From Cryptomeria japonica (taxonomy: Eukaryota; Streptophyta; Pinopsida; Cupressales; Cupressaceae): 64,000 nt of DNA. The notes beneath the pieces are model-generated. The model ran no database searches. It had not been told where the DNA came from and saw nothing but the letters and a program-made list of their open reading frames with translations. Shown here piece after piece: positions 35,213 through 47,022 of this stretch; position 1 is the first letter of the stretch, and the number at the start of each line of letters is the position of its first letter. The DNA lies in assembly GCF_030272615.1 (NCBI RefSeq), contig NC_081414.1:818534396-818598395 (forward strand), in the 5' to 3' direction. A program made the position numbers and the translations under genes.

Positions 35213-35392
35213 GTTTACCTTAGTATTTTTATCCTTTTTATCAAAAATCTACTTTCTGTACCTATTTAAATTAAACTGTAAATTATAATATATATATATA
35301 TAGTTTACCTTAGTATTTTTATCCTTTTTATCAAAAATCTACTTTCTGTACCTATTTAAATTAAACTGTAAATTATAATTTATATATATATA
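35213..35392 (+). repeat. 90-bp tandem duplication with TA runs
   Basis: TAGTATTTTTATCCTTTTTA starts at 35221 and 35311, and each unit ends in a TATATA run. Copy B has a single unit with a much longer TA run. Confidence 0.9.
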
Positions 35393-37196
35393 TATATAGT
35401 GACTATTCCAATGTTAACATATTAATACTAACGCCACATTATCATTATAGCGTACTGCATTTATGTTTGCACGATTTCCGAAAACGTGATGTACGCAGGG
35501 CGGCGGTTTTGAAAACTATGGGGTTAATGGTACCCCCCACTACCCTGCGGTCACAGTAAGTGGTCGCAGGGGAGTGGAGGGGACCACACAGCCCCCTCAT
35601 TCCCTATGGGCCTGTGCATGCAGGACTGCAGGGGATGATGGGACCCGTGGTCCCCACCCCCCTAATTACTACATTAAACAATTCGCCTTATTAATAATTA
35701 ATCGTTTTAAATAAAATTTAAGTTATCTTTTTTTTATATATAGTTTAAATTAAATTTAAGTTAATTTTTATTTTTTTTTATTTTATATAATTGTTAGTTA
35801 AATTTAAAAAAAAAAAAAAATTAGCAAAAAGATTGAAATCAAATTATTGTTTCAATTCCTTTAGGGAATTATAGGATTATTTGATCCATGATTTTGATTT
35901 ACTTAAAAACAAATAAGTCTTATTATTTCAATTTGACCCAAAATTTCAAAAAGTATAAGCTAATCACTCATGTGGAATTAGTAACTCTATAATTAATTAG
36001 TCTCGCGATAGGAGAAAACTTTTCTGCATTTTGTATGTAAATGACGTTACTTTTGCATTGCATTTATATTATTTCACATTCTTTATCTTCATGCAATTAC
36101 ACGTAAGTTCACAATTATCATTACCATGCCAATACATGTATTAATTCGTTTAATTGTAGAATAATGATATTTCTTTTTTTTCAAATAGTATTTAAAGTTT
36201 AAATTATGTACATCCATTTCATAATTATATTTCAAGCATGATGTTTCATAAGCTCTTAGTTTAGAAACTAAACAAAGGAAGTTGGAAAACCAAAACTAGC
36301 AGCGTTCGGTATATACGATGCCTCTGGGTCACGCTTACGGGTAATGCTGTCGTGTTGAACTATTGCACTTAACGTCTAATAAAGCTGCATTAACGACGTC
36401 TGTGGCATTGTCCCTATAAATCGTCGGGGAGTAATAAGGGACACTTGGAAGTTAACATCCAAGGGGCGGGTAATCCCCCTTGGATCGATAATTTAATAAG
36501 ATAACTTTTAAATGATTTTCACATCCGTTGAGATAAACCATAGTAAACCCCTTTTAGGGATGGTCAAGTTAAATGCTCTCATGAAATTGATTTCTTTTTT
36601 TTTTATCTTGAAGGGATATTGGTGATTTGCAATTTGGTCAAGGGTGACACTCATGATAAGAATTAGGATCTAGTTATTTTAGGCCACAAGCAATAGGCCA
36701 TCTTGAGCCTTAGCTTAAGCGCTACCATCGTGGGTAGCAACCGCAGAGAAACTGTCTGGGATATTGACCCTAGAAAGGGTTGCGTACCCACAAATCAGTT
36801 TACATCAAACCATAGAATAGCAAATAGAACTACATACTTTATGCCTTGATCCCGTGCTGAAGTGGGTATGTAGGCAGTCTTGGGACGGAGTTGTCCCTCG
36901 TACTCAGGCGTTCGTGGGTGGGGTCTAGGCTTGGTTGAGTAAGAATCCTAATTGAAAGATAAGATAATTAAATTGAAAAAGAAATTCAATGCATACTCGG
37001 AAGGAATCCCGTATGGATTCGCTTGACTTCCTGAGGCTTTAAGACAAATTCCAAGGCGGAATTCAAGCTTGTATTATTTTAATTACTCCTAAGGACGGCG
37101 ACCTCAGTGCACTTTTGTTAGAAGAGTGTAGTACTTAGTGAGTGGCTCAGGACCCGAATGGTCCCGATGAGTCTAAGTCTCTGGCCAGAGCATCTC

Positions 37197-37350
37197 CTAT
37201 CCCGTTTGGATAGATGCCTACCCCGTATGGGTAGATGCCTATCCCGTATTGGATAGATGGAATCTTATGTCCCGTATGGACAATTGCTTAACCCGTATGG
37301 TTAGATGCTCATCTCGGATGGGTGAATGCCTAATCCTAAATGGATGGATG
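37197..37350 (+). repeat. Array of seven short palindromes with varied stems
   Basis: Units: CTATCCCGTTTGGATAG (37197-37213), CTACCCCGTATGGGTAG (37218-37234), CTATCCCGTATTGGATAG (37239-37256), TGTCCCGTATGGACA (37268-37282), TAACCCGTATGGTTA (37289-37303), TCATCTCGGATGGGTGA (37309-37325) and a decayed ATCC/GGAT unit near 37334. Spacers often read ATGC. The core CC-CGTAT-GG is shared, while the outer stem bases change in pairs. Copy B carries the same series. Confidence 0.9.
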
Positions 37351-37446
37351 CCTAGAGTATGCAATTGAATAAAACATAATGATTACATTAAACAAAAAAA
37401 AAAGAATACTCAATTTTTGTTGTAACAATTATGGTGGGTTATTACA

Positions 37447-38189
37447 AAGAAGCTTTATTCGAAAAAAAATTACCAATCAAACTAAAAAATGGTCAATAAC
37501 CAGATATAAATATAACTCTAAAGTTCAAGATATAAATATTATTAAGGAGGGAAGATTTCATTCTTGAGCTATCTCTATCTTTAGGTTGGTAAATTTTATC
37601 CCAATCAACCAAATGCCATTTTTTCTTTTTTAAATATCCTCTCTAGAGAAAATTTTGAACCTTATGATCTTATACATAAAGATACCTTTTGGAGCAGCCG
37701 AAGGCATAAATATATAAATGAAAAGAGATTGAATTATACAATTGAGAAGGATTGTATCACTAACCAAATAGAGATATCTATGTGTCTAATGATTAAAATG
37801 AAACTAAACAAAATCCAACATAACATTCTTATCTTTTTTCCTTAAGCGAGTAGGAAAAAGATGAATTCTCATATACTTAAAAGGTGTTTAAACTGTCTGA
37901 AAATGAAGAGCATTATCAATCTAAACTTGAAGATGAGTTTAGTATGGAAAATAAAAGTTGAGATTTTTTTATCATTCTAGAGTTGACCAGATGCACTAAT
38001 ATAAATATCAAGAGATTGTCTAAGAGCCCTAGCTTCCTTGATATTAAAAATTGACATAAAAAAGGTGTCATCCATAAAATAAACACGAGAAGTGGAGCTG
38101 AAATTGACACAATGTGAAAATTGGAGACAAACAAAAACACTCGAGATGACTAAAAAATTTTCTCAAACCTTTTACGAAAATAAAAAAGA
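37447..38189 (-). pseudogene. LINE ORF2 reverse transcriptase, C-terminal half
   Basis: Minus-strand frames read FMDDTFFMSIFNIKEARALR (the DD at 38067-38072, the F-x-DD catalytic box of LINE reverse transcriptases) and then IYISASGQ. Further down they read VDWDKIYQPK, which fits the conserved W-x-x-V-x-W-x-x-I-x-x-PK block. One stop and frameshifts interrupt it. This is the continuation of the LINE at 50446-52390, cut by the copia element between them. Confidence 0.75.
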
Positions 38190-38689
38190 TGTATGATTTG
38201 GCTATTAAGGTATCCACCCAAGATCTAGAGGGATAATGGAACTCTCAATATCTAGAGAGAAACAATGTGACAAGAATAAACTATAATCTTATCAATGACA
38301 TGCAATAGAATCAATCAATGCACATACGAGACCCCTTGGTTCAATAGGCCAAGGTGAAACATAGGAGTGCATAAGATTATGACAAGTGTCATAATCTTAT
38401 GACATGATAAACAGAGTGAAAACTTATCATCCCACCTAAAGTGGAAAAGTGAGAGTGTGATAACACCTTTAAAGGTGGAAGCTCCACTTAAGGTATATAT
38501 CTGATAACATGATAAAACCACTAAAGGTGGAGACACCACTTAAAGTGGAAAGAGATAACATGATAACACCATTTAAAGTGGGAATTCTCGTAGAAGCTCC
38601 TGTGTGGTCCCTAAGTAAGCTTAAGTGACATTCAATTAGGACCTAGGTGAAGAATGACCAAGGTGCAACCTTTTAATTACACCAATACA
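38190..38689 (-). repeat. 3' LTR of the copia element
   Basis: This 500-bp copy matches 49946-50440 throughout, for example GAGACCCCTTGGTTCAATAGG against its counterpart, and GTGTGGTCCC-AAGTAAGCTTAAG. On the plus strand it begins TGTATGATTTGGC. It is preceded by AAAGA (38185-38189), the target copy repeated at 50441-50445. Confidence 0.85.
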
Positions 38690-39169
38690 TCCAGTTAAGT
38701 GCAACTTAGGGAAAATGTACACAAAAGCTAATAGTGCAAGATGGGTCCCGACTAATAGGCCATATTAGGTACCCATGTACAAATGCAATGTAATCTATCA
38801 AAATTGGAGAAAACCTAGCGGGAAAAAAACCCTCCCCAAAAGAGATGAAAATACAAATGAAATCTCGAAGAAGAATGAGAAGAACAAAAACTCGTGTGAG
38901 GAAAAATTCCCCCCATAAGAGAAAATTGTGAAGTCAAATGACCCCCCTGATGAAATATCTTCGAACCCAAAAGAGATCGCAAGTGATGATTCTTACTCTC
39001 AGTGAAGTGTTTGGTAAATGTGTCTACAACCTACTCTATTATAGAACAATACCGTTAATCAATGACTTGCTCCTTTTTCATCTCTCTGATGTAGTACTTG
39101 TGGATCTCAATGTGTTTGGTCCACTGATGGTGAACTGGGTTTTTCAAGATCTGAATGGCCCTCTGATTG

Positions 39170-40500
39170 TCACAATGAAGGATTGTAGGCTATAGAACAG
39201 TAAGCCAAATTTGATGAGGATATTTTGAAGATAAATAGCCTCAACAGTGGTATTAATAACCCCTCAATACTCAATCTTAGTCGAAGATAGAGAAATAACA
39301 TGTTTCTTCTTACTCTACCAACCGGGCTGAAACTGAGATGAAAGTTGTAGCCAAAAGTGGACTTACAATCGTCAAGATTTCCAACCCAATAAAAAATTAT
39401 ATATCCGACCAAGTCAAGTCCATGTCTACTACATAGTGAATCCCATGGTGATGTGTAACCTGCATGTAATGCAAGATGCATCTGGTAGCTTTCCAATGAA
39501 GCTCATGTGTTTCTTGCATAATGTGTGAAACCAAGCCAACCACAAAGGAAGAAAGGTGGCATAAACAAGTGGAGTGAAACACTTAGCCTCAAGCTTGACT
39601 CTTGAAAGAAAGGGAGTCAATGCAGGCTTATGATCAACCATATGAAATCGAGCTATAAGATCAAGAGAATAATTAGGTTGAGCAAGAGTGATCTCGAAAG
39701 AATACCATGTTATCCCAATCTCAAGAAAGTAATGCAAATGGCCCAAGTTAGTCGTAGAAAATCTAACATGCAACACGGATTTGACATTGCCAATGATAGA
39801 TGAGGCACTCCCTGTAATGATCAAGTCATCAACATATAGAAAAATTAACAAATGAGAGTCATCTTGTTGCAAAAATGTAAGCATTCAAATTTGAATGACA
39901 CCTAGTGAATTTTGTCAAGAGAAGAAAGGAATCCATCTTGGTATACTAAGCTCTAGGGGCCTGTTTGAGGCATGTGTAGATTTCCTTAGTCTGCAAACCA
40001 AATAAGAATCCTCAAAAAATCTCTTCCTAAATATCTCCACGAAGAAATGTACTATTCACATCATTTTGATGTACAACCCAACCGTGAGCTATAACAATGG
40101 CAATAGTTAAGAAAATGGAGTTCATCTTAGATACAGGTGCAAAAATTTTCATATAGTCGATACTAGAAACCTGTGAGAAATATTTTTCCACAAGTCATGC
40201 TTTGAACTTGTCCAATATTCCATCTGCTGCATACTTGGTCTGATAGATCCACTTACATCAAACCATTTGTATTCCCTTATGAAGAGGGACCAAGTCCCAT
40301 GTGCAGTTCTCATCAAGGAGCTATACTCTTCCTCCATTGTTGAGTGCCACTCAGTAACTCTTGATGCTTTCTTAAAGGACTATGGATCAGAAGTTGTGGC
40401 AATGTATACATGTGGAATATGTTGATGTTTTGGTAGATTCCTTTGAGTGTTTGAAGAATATCCAACAAGAGAATTCAATGACTCAAGAGCTTGTCAAGCC
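39170..40500 (-). pseudogene. Copia reverse transcriptase and RNase H remnant
   Basis: The YVDDLIITG box (YVDD at 39825-39836) is the catalytic centre of Ty1/copia reverse transcriptase. It is followed by copia-typical LGHLHYFLEIGI, then an RNase H-like region (about 39300-39500) with frameshifts. The N-terminal half of the domain (40149-40400) includes a conserved WSLFIRE/KW-type segment. Frame breaks are frequent, so no enzyme can be made. Confidence 0.85.
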
Positions 40501-41766
40501 CAATGAGGACTTATAAGGGATGAAGGATGAGTATCCTCAACTTCAATAAGTGAACCTTGTGGAGGTGTAATCTCGTGAATTGGAGTCAAGGTAGAATCAT
40601 ATGAGTCACTATCATCACTATCCACTGTGGAGGAAGGATGAGGAGGATTATAGGCTAAACTAGGAGATATTTCCTCAAAGTGAACACTCGTCTTAGTGAA
40701 AGGCTCATATGTCTTTGGGTTTAAGAGACTATATGCTTTGATAACATCAGGATATCCAACAAAGATGAAAGGCCAATTTTGAGGTTCCAAAGATTGGTGC
40801 TTCTCGAGAGGAATGCATACCCAAGCTGGAGAGCCAAAAACTCTAAAGTGCCTCATAATTGTTTTTCTACCACACCAAGCCTTAAAAGGAGTCATACCTT
40901 TCAATTCCTTGTGGGAAACTTGATTTTGTATGTGTGGGACAATTTATGGCTTCAACCCAAAATGCAGGACTAAGAGAACGAGCATGAATCATGCAGCTAA
41001 CCATTTCCATAAGGTTCCTATTATGTCTTTTTGAAATTTACCGTTTTGTTGTGGTGTGTATGTAATTGAATGTTGAAGATCAATCCCCTTAAGAGTATAA
41101 TATTTCACATGTTGATTGTTCGCATATTCCCTTTCATTGTTTGTGTAGAGAATCTTGACTTACTTCCTTGATTGCTACTCAATGCGAGCCTTGAAGGCTT
41201 GAAATTTTTCAAAGACTTCATTCTTATGACAAATAAAGTAGACCCAAGTAAAGCAATAGTCGTCATGAATGAAGGCGAGGACATAGTGATCCTTACTGAA
41301 GGACAACACTAGAAAGGACTTGCTCCATCATTGTCAATTGAAGAACTTATAAATCTCTCCAAGACTTCCCTTTATCAAACTTCTCTTTGGTATGCTCACC
41401 CATTGAGTAACTTGGACATACACCTTCTAAAAAGATGATTTGAGGGAAACCTGTGACCATATCCTTTGAGATAAGCTATTGAAGATAGTAGTAGTTGAGA
41501 TGTCCAAACCACTCATGTCATAACTTAGTTTTTGAATTTGAATGAGTGAGAAATATTCTCAAAGGAAATCGTGACACAAAGTGGGTGAATGAATAAAGTT
41601 GAGAGTGATGATTGAATTGTACCACTGCAACCAAGCCATCATCCTTAAGTTATTTGATCACAACTATATTAGGTGAAAACTCAAATTTCTTTCCATGCCA
41701 AGATGAGTGATTTGGTAGATTGAAAGAAGGTTGGCACTTAATTCAAAATATATAAAGAACATTCTC
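40494..41766 (-). pseudogene. Copia integrase and end of protease, remnant
   Basis: From high to low coordinates the frames show: the last protease strand and LSANLLSI-like segment just below 41766; the GAG-pre-integrase motif WHEWFGHLN (about 41490-41520); the integrase core end with TPQQNG (41041-41057); and the conserved MTPFKAWCGRKTIMRHFRVFG block of copia integrase (about 40830-40900). The order is right for copia but stops and shifts break it. The protease is interrupted by the insertion at 41767-45188. Confidence 0.8.
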
Positions 41767-42116
41767 TATTAGAGTAAAGGTATTAGTTTACTTAATTAAT
41801 TAAATCATATTGATTTAATAATTAAGTCACCTTTTCTCCATTTCACTTAAGCTAAATTTATGAAGCTAAACTTAGGAATATTAATAATTATTTTATTATT
41901 AATTGCTTTTAGGGTTTATGTTTTTAGGCTTTGATCTCCTTTTATAAGGATGGATCCCTTTGTAATACTTAACCAATTTGATTATCATTATTGCATTCTT
42001 TTGCTCTAGGTTTTCAAAGCAATCTTTGTATTTTGTGAATCTTCCATTGTTGTGACAGGTTATTTGCATACAGGTGCTCACTGGGTTCTGTGAGGTTGTA
42101 TTCTACAACTTTTACA
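41767..42116 (+). repeat. 5' LTR of the 3.4-kb inserted element
   Basis: This 350-bp LTR starts TATTAGAG (originally TG, judging by the 3' copy) and ends TTTTACA. It matches 44832-45188 closely. It is preceded by TTCTC (41762-41766) and directly followed by the primer site. Confidence 0.9.
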
Positions 42117-42128
42117 TGGTATCAGAGC
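42117..42128 (+). promoter_or_regulatory. Primer-binding site (initiator tRNA-Met)
   Basis: TGGTATCAGAGC directly abuts the 5' LTR, the usual plant copia primer site, complementary to the 3' end of initiator tRNA-Met. Confidence 0.9.
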
Positions 42129-42434
42129 TTCAGACCTGAGGCTTTCTTGTTCTTCTGATTGGGAGATTCTACCAGAGCAGGTCTTCTATGCAATTTGGGT
42201 TGATTTGAACCTCACCATTGAATCCGGCACATGGGAAATAGTCAAGATTGACCTTTTGTTTGTCAATTTTTGACTCACGGGGCCAGATCTGTGAGGGTTT
42301 GAAGACTCAATTTTTTTTGTGATCCAAGAGGGAACCTATTTTTTAGAGAAATTTGGGCCCAAAAGGACCTCACAGTTAGATTCAAAAGGCCAATTCCATG
42401 AATTTGGATATATAATTTGCCTATTTTCGGTGAC

Positions 42435-43711
42435 AGGGGCATCTGGGACATCATTTTTTATTGGCATGTTTTTCAAGACATGAAAAATCCGTACGAATGT
42501 ACTTGCACCTGCATCAAAAATATTTAAAAAAAAAAAATCAATTGGCTGGTAAAACAAATAAATTTTGATTGCTGGGTTTTTAATTTTTTTCTTGATTTTT
42601 ATTGGTTGGTAAAACAAATAAAAATCAAGTTGGTGCATGTTGTTAAAATATTTATTTTAATTTAAAAAAAGAAGTCAACCCTTTGCAACAAAAGTACATT
42701 GCATCAATGCTGAAATCAGCATGACATCATGCTGATGTGAGTGGTACGGATGGCTTGCATGGCCCCCTGTGACTCTCTTTGTGCCCTAAAAGAGGTTTTT
42801 TTTGGTTTTGGCCATAATTTGGGCATACGATATTGTTATTTGGCAAACGAGATATCATTGGAAAGCTGGTTTCCTCTACTTTCCAGATTTGTGGGTTTAA
42901 TCACATGTTTTTGTTGTTGGTGCATTATACAACCATTTCAAGTCAGAGGTGTTGTTTTCAGTCCCGAGCTCGTAACTTTTCACCAATTTCTCTATTTTTT
43001 GCGATTCCAACAGCATTGGGACGATGTTTCAGAGCTCTTCACAACCATCCATGCACTTTTTCTAGATTTTACTTCAGGTACATTTTATCCAGGGGCATCT
43101 GGGACATGATTTTTTATTGGCACATTTTTCGAGACACAAAAATCCGTATGACTGTACCTCCACCTACGTCAGAAATATTTAAAAAAAAAATCAACTTGCT
43201 GGTAAAAATAAAAATTTTGATTGCTGGGTTTTTAATTTTTTTTGTTAAAAAAAAAAATCAAGTTGGTGCATGTTGTTAGAAGATTTTTTTTAGTTACAAA
43301 AAAAAGTCAACCCTTTGCAACAAAAGTACATTGCATCAATGCTGACATCATCATGACATTACAGTCAACAATACGAACAATTTGCATGGTCCTTATGACC
43401 CTCTTTGTGCCCTAAAAGAGGGGTTTTTTTCTTTTTCTTTTGGGCATACGATATCGTTTTTTAGAAAATGAGATATCATCGGAAAGCTGGTTTTGTCTTC
43501 TTTCTAGATATGTGGGTTTCATCACCTGGTTTTGCTGTTGGTGTATTCTACAACCATTTGAAGTCAAAGGTACTGTTTTCAGTCTCGAGCTCATAACTTT
43601 TCGCCAGTTTCTTCGATTTTCGCGATTCCAACAGTGTTGGGATGGTGTTTCAGAGCTCTTCACAACCATCCATGCACTTTTTCCAGATTTTACTCTAGGT
43701 ACATTTTATTC
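42435..43711 (+). repeat. 656-bp direct duplication inside the inserted element
   Basis: AGGGGCATCTGGGACAT begins copies at 42435 and 43091. Both contain TCAACCCTTTGCAACAAAAG and GAAAGCTGGTTT. The second copy ends near 43711 and is slightly shorter. Confidence 0.9.
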
Positions 43712-44831
43712 ATTTTTTTGTGTTTTCACACCCTAGTGAATTTCTTCGACATATGATGTCGTGGAAACTTCTCGTTTGCGTGGGATAACTTGTTTTTGGC
43801 TGTTCTTCATGTATTTCTAGTCTTATGTCTTTTTTTGACATTTTGAGCTTTCATTGTAAGCACTTATGATTTTATAATGGCACTGAGATAAAGTGCCTAT
43901 GTATTGCACATGTATTATGGGATATTGCACATCAGTTTTGTGCCTTATTGTACTCGCACTGTGATATAAAGTGCCATGGGGGTTTGATGTTTTCCTTCAT
44001 GCCTTTCTCATGTGTGTGTGCCTTGGTTTACACACCCTTTGTATTTGCTTGTACTTTCATGTCTGCACAGTCAGATGTTCTTGGTTCTTCTTCATGCACT
44101 ACATTATGGTTTTCAGATTCAGTGTACTTGTCACACCTCTCCCTTCTCAGCATTATGGGGGGGTTTCTACTGTTGGTGTTAATGCTTCCTTGGTTTCGTG
44201 TTGGAGTGAGTTATGTATTCAATATTTGTTCCTATGTACTAGGCGGATGCAACAGCTGGTTACCCGTGCATTTCAGTGAGATGGAATACTTACCATATGG
44301 ATGCTCTTGCATTCCTATTTTTGGAGGTGACCTTACTTTTTTCATTTGATTAGTTCTTCAGGCTGTTGGTACTCGTGCCATTTGTATATTCAGATTCTAG
44401 ATGTTTTGCTTGTGTTTGCCATCTGATTCGGATTCGAGCAGTGTCATTGAGGGCACTCATGCATATTCATGTCTTCTTGATCTTGATCATCTTTTGTTTT
44501 AGAGGAGGTTCTTATTTCAGCATCATAGCAGTCATTCGATGACAATGTTTGCAACTTCTTCATGCTTCAGTGATTCTTCATGCCTGTCTTTTGTTCCTAT
44601 CTTTTGGAACATTCTTATTTGGAGGCTTCTTATTCCTTCATTTGAGCTTTCATCTCTTCTTGGAGATGAGTTTTGTTCCCACTGGGTTTTCTCCTTTTTC
44701 TCCACTTTACAGAGATTTCATTGTACTTGGGTACCTCATCAGGCCTTGTTGCCGAGACCCATTTTTTGGCTTTCATGCATCTAGTCCTTTGTTATTTTTT
44801 AGCTTCTCCCTATCTTCATCTTAAGGGGGGT

Positions 44832-45188
44832 TGTTAGAGTTAAGATATTAGTTTACTTAATTAATTAAATCATATTGATTTAATAATTAAGTCACCTTTT
44901 CTCTATTTCACTTAAGCTAAATTTAGGAAGCTAAACTTAGGAATATTAATAATTAATTTATTATTAATTATTAATTGTTTTTAGGGTTTATGTTTTTAGG
45001 TTTTGATCTCATTTTATAAGGATTGATCCCTTTGTAATCCTTAACCAATCTGATAATCATTATTGCATTCTTTTGCTCTAGGTTTTCAAAGCAATCTTTG
45101 TATTTCATGAATCTTCCATTGTTGTGACAGGTTATTTGCATACAGGTGTTCACTGGGTTCTGTGAGGTTGTATTCTACAACTTTAACA
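44832..45188 (+). repeat. 3' LTR of the 3.4-kb inserted element
   Basis: It starts TGTTAGAG right after the AAGGGGGGT tract and ends TTTAACA before TTCTC. Compared with the 5' copy it has an additional ATTAATTATTA-type expansion near 44960 and scattered substitutions. Confidence 0.9.
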
Positions 45189-45193
45189 TTCTC

Positions 45194-46232
45194 AAATGTC
45201 CCATCATCCATTTCAACCACAACTTTCCCTTCAACCACCACTTGTGTATCATTACCATAAGAATGTGAGGTACCATGCAAGGATCCAATGGAGATAATTG
45301 TTCTATTGTAGAATCCAATGATGAGAGACACTTGAGTCAAGTATGTGCTCCTTTCACTATATTGTAGTTGCCACAAGTTCTTGTCCTTTTCCTTGTCCTT
45401 ATGACTATGAGGAAATGGAAAGAGATGAATCCCTCTTGTAGATGAATGGAAAATTGATGTTGTTCTTCTTGATGATTTTTTTCAACTCAGTAATTTTATT
45501 AGCATGAAAATGATGCTCATCATGACCAACTTTATTGCAATATGAAAAATTTGGCCTCTCTTTTTATGAATTTCCCTTCTTAGAAGAGAATGAAGAATTG
45601 CTTTTTTGAGGATAAGATGTTTGTGATATATCCTTCTATGGATTTCTCTTTGATTGCTATGTTTCTTGTTGCAACCTTTCCTTGATTCCCTTGATTAGCC
45701 ACCAAAGTGTTTGACTTGGTTGTCTTGAGAATCTCCATGGTGATCAACTTTGATTGCTCAAGCATCAACATTTTTGTCAATGAATCAAATGATGTTGTAG
45801 GGTAAGTACTACCCATAGTCTACTGATGGATTTGTAAACTACAAACAAACATTGCATATTCTGAAGGAAGCTTGCCCAACAAATTGAAGGCCAACTATGC
45901 ATCCTTGTTCTCAATGCCACAATCCTTGAGTTGTGCTCTAGCTCATTTGCCTTGGTGATATAGTCTTGGATTGTATCAAAATTATTAGGATCCAAATTTA
46001 TGAGATCATTATCAAGTGTGTATCCTCTAATATCATCAACTTGACCGTACAATTGAATAAGTCTATCCCAAGCTTCCTCGAGTGTCTTACAATTTTCAAT
46101 ATGAAAGCTAAGATCAAGTGATACACATTTTCTTGATGTTCCAAGAGCCATAAATTTTTTGATGATCTATTCTCTTTTTAGTTTAGGATCGGCTTTAGGA
46201 TTTGATGGTTTTGAAATAGTTCCATCTATTAG
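45194..46232 (-). pseudogene. Copia gag and start of protease, remnant
   Basis: The gag part reads TLEEAWDRLIQLYG and FDTIQDYITKANELE (about 45950-46090), matching the copia gag (UBN2-type) core. A degraded zinc knuckle (YCNKVGHDEHHFH, with its first Cys and last Cys lost) lies near 45500-45550. The protease start lies at 45200-45376 (GNDTQVVVEGKVVVEMDDG) and is cut at the TTCTC target site. Frameshifts abound. Confidence 0.8.
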
Positions 46233-46657
46233 TGTAGGTTTTTATTTTCCTAGTTGGGTTTATTATTTTCCTTTTTCCTGGGTTTTTCCTACACTTTAAT
46301 TAAGCTTGCTCAAGTTAATAAAGCATGTTTACTTAAGAGAAGTGGGTATTGAGGAGGTGCATTTACTATGTTTAGACCATCATGGTGGTCTCTCCTTATT
46401 GGCTAGTATTGCCACCTCCACCTCTCACTTGAGTCTATATAAAAACACTACCTTGTATTTTCATTTTGGATATTGGAGATATAGAGATTTCTCTCGATGT
46501 TATTCTACCGTTGGGCATTCACATCAAGTTTCTCTAGTATTTTTATTCTATCCATTTTATTTCTAGTTTTTTGTTCTAATACTTTCAATTCGAATTTTGT
46601 TTAAATATGTTTTCTTATATTTTAACACCATCAATATAATGCTTTAATCCTTTTTCC
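46233..46657 (+). mobile_element. Solo LTR inserted in copia gag (425 bp)
   Basis: It starts TGTAGGTTTTTATTTTCC and is flanked by ATTAG on both sides (46228-46232 and 46658-46662). It contains a TATA box, TATATAAAA, at 46436-46444. Gag similarity stops at one edge and resumes in frame at the other, which confirms the insertion. The right end reads CC rather than CA, so a terminal base has been lost or the duplication overlaps the end. Confidence 0.75.
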
Positions 46658-46662
46658 ATTAG

Positions 46663-46745
46663 TTTACTCCATGCATTTACATTTCATGTTGCATAATTGT
46701 TTGGAGTTAAAAGTGGAAATTTAGGAGAACCCAAAACTGAAAAAT
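46663..46745 (-). pseudogene. Copia gag, N-terminal piece
   Basis: Minus-strand bases read SPKFPLLTPNNYAT, a stop in place of the usual Trp, then AWSK up to the ATTAG target. This is the start of gag, where the pattern N-Y-x-x-W is conserved. The stop is a TGG-to-TGA change. Confidence 0.65.
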
Positions 46746-46860
46746 AAAAAAATCATAAGGACACAACAAAACCCCCCAAATTCACTCAATCAAAGAACCC
46801 CCCACCTCCCAAAATGATTATTTGACACTTTATACTTACTGTGATTTACAATGGCCACTT

Positions 46861-47022
46861 GCAAAACAACTTAGGAAAAGTAGACTTCTGATTTCAATGT
46901 TTACAATTGCCATTGTAGGCATCTAAAAATGGTCAACACTTGCAAAACAACTTAGGAAAAGTAGACTTCTGATTTCAATGTTTACAATTGCCACTGTAGG
47001 CATCTAAAAATGGTCAACGCTT
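46861..47022 (+). repeat. 81-bp tandem duplication
   Basis: GCAAAACAACTTAGGAAAAG starts at 46861 and 46942, and the copies differ at only a few bases. Confidence 0.9.

Larger units (their letters stand above)
33918..37446 (+). mobile_element. Giant solo LTR (3.5 kb), Ty3/gypsy-like, copy A
   Basis: It starts TGTCACAACCC and ends GGGTTATTACA, flanked by a perfect AAGAA duplication (33913-33917 and 37447-37451). A second copy lies inverted at 60201-63842. There is no gag-pol, no terminal direct repeat inside, and no primer site. Landmarks are TATAAAA at 34254-34260, a 90-bp duplication at 35213-35392, a GC-rich block at 35495-35670, a well-conserved block at 36295-37150, and a palindrome array at 37197-37350. 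If the TATA box is used, the transcript would cover nearly the whole unit. Confidence 0.75.
41767..45188 (+). mobile_element. Non-autonomous LTR retrotransposon (3.4 kb)
   Basis: It has two 350-357-bp LTRs, a perfect initiator-Met primer site TGGTATCAGAGC (42117-42128), a polypurine tract AAGGGGGG (44823-44830) and a perfect TTCTC target duplication (41762-41766 and 45189-45193). The 2.7-kb interior has no gag, protease or reverse transcriptase. It has a 656-bp direct duplication (42435-43711) instead. Open frames at 43948-44824 are Phe/Leu/Cys-rich and resemble no TE protein. It inserted into the protease region of the copia element on the opposite strand and must have used enzymes from another element. 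Confidence 0.9.

Noticed and set aside
37197-37350. CRISPR-like array
   Set aside because: The units are 15-18-bp palindromes with 4-11-bp gaps and no spacers of constant length. The host is a plant and the array lies inside an LTR.
43948-44824. Overlapping frames of 80-133 codons inside the non-autonomous LTR element
   Set aside because: They overlap in different frames, are Phe/Leu/Cys-rich from T-rich DNA, and resemble no element protein.
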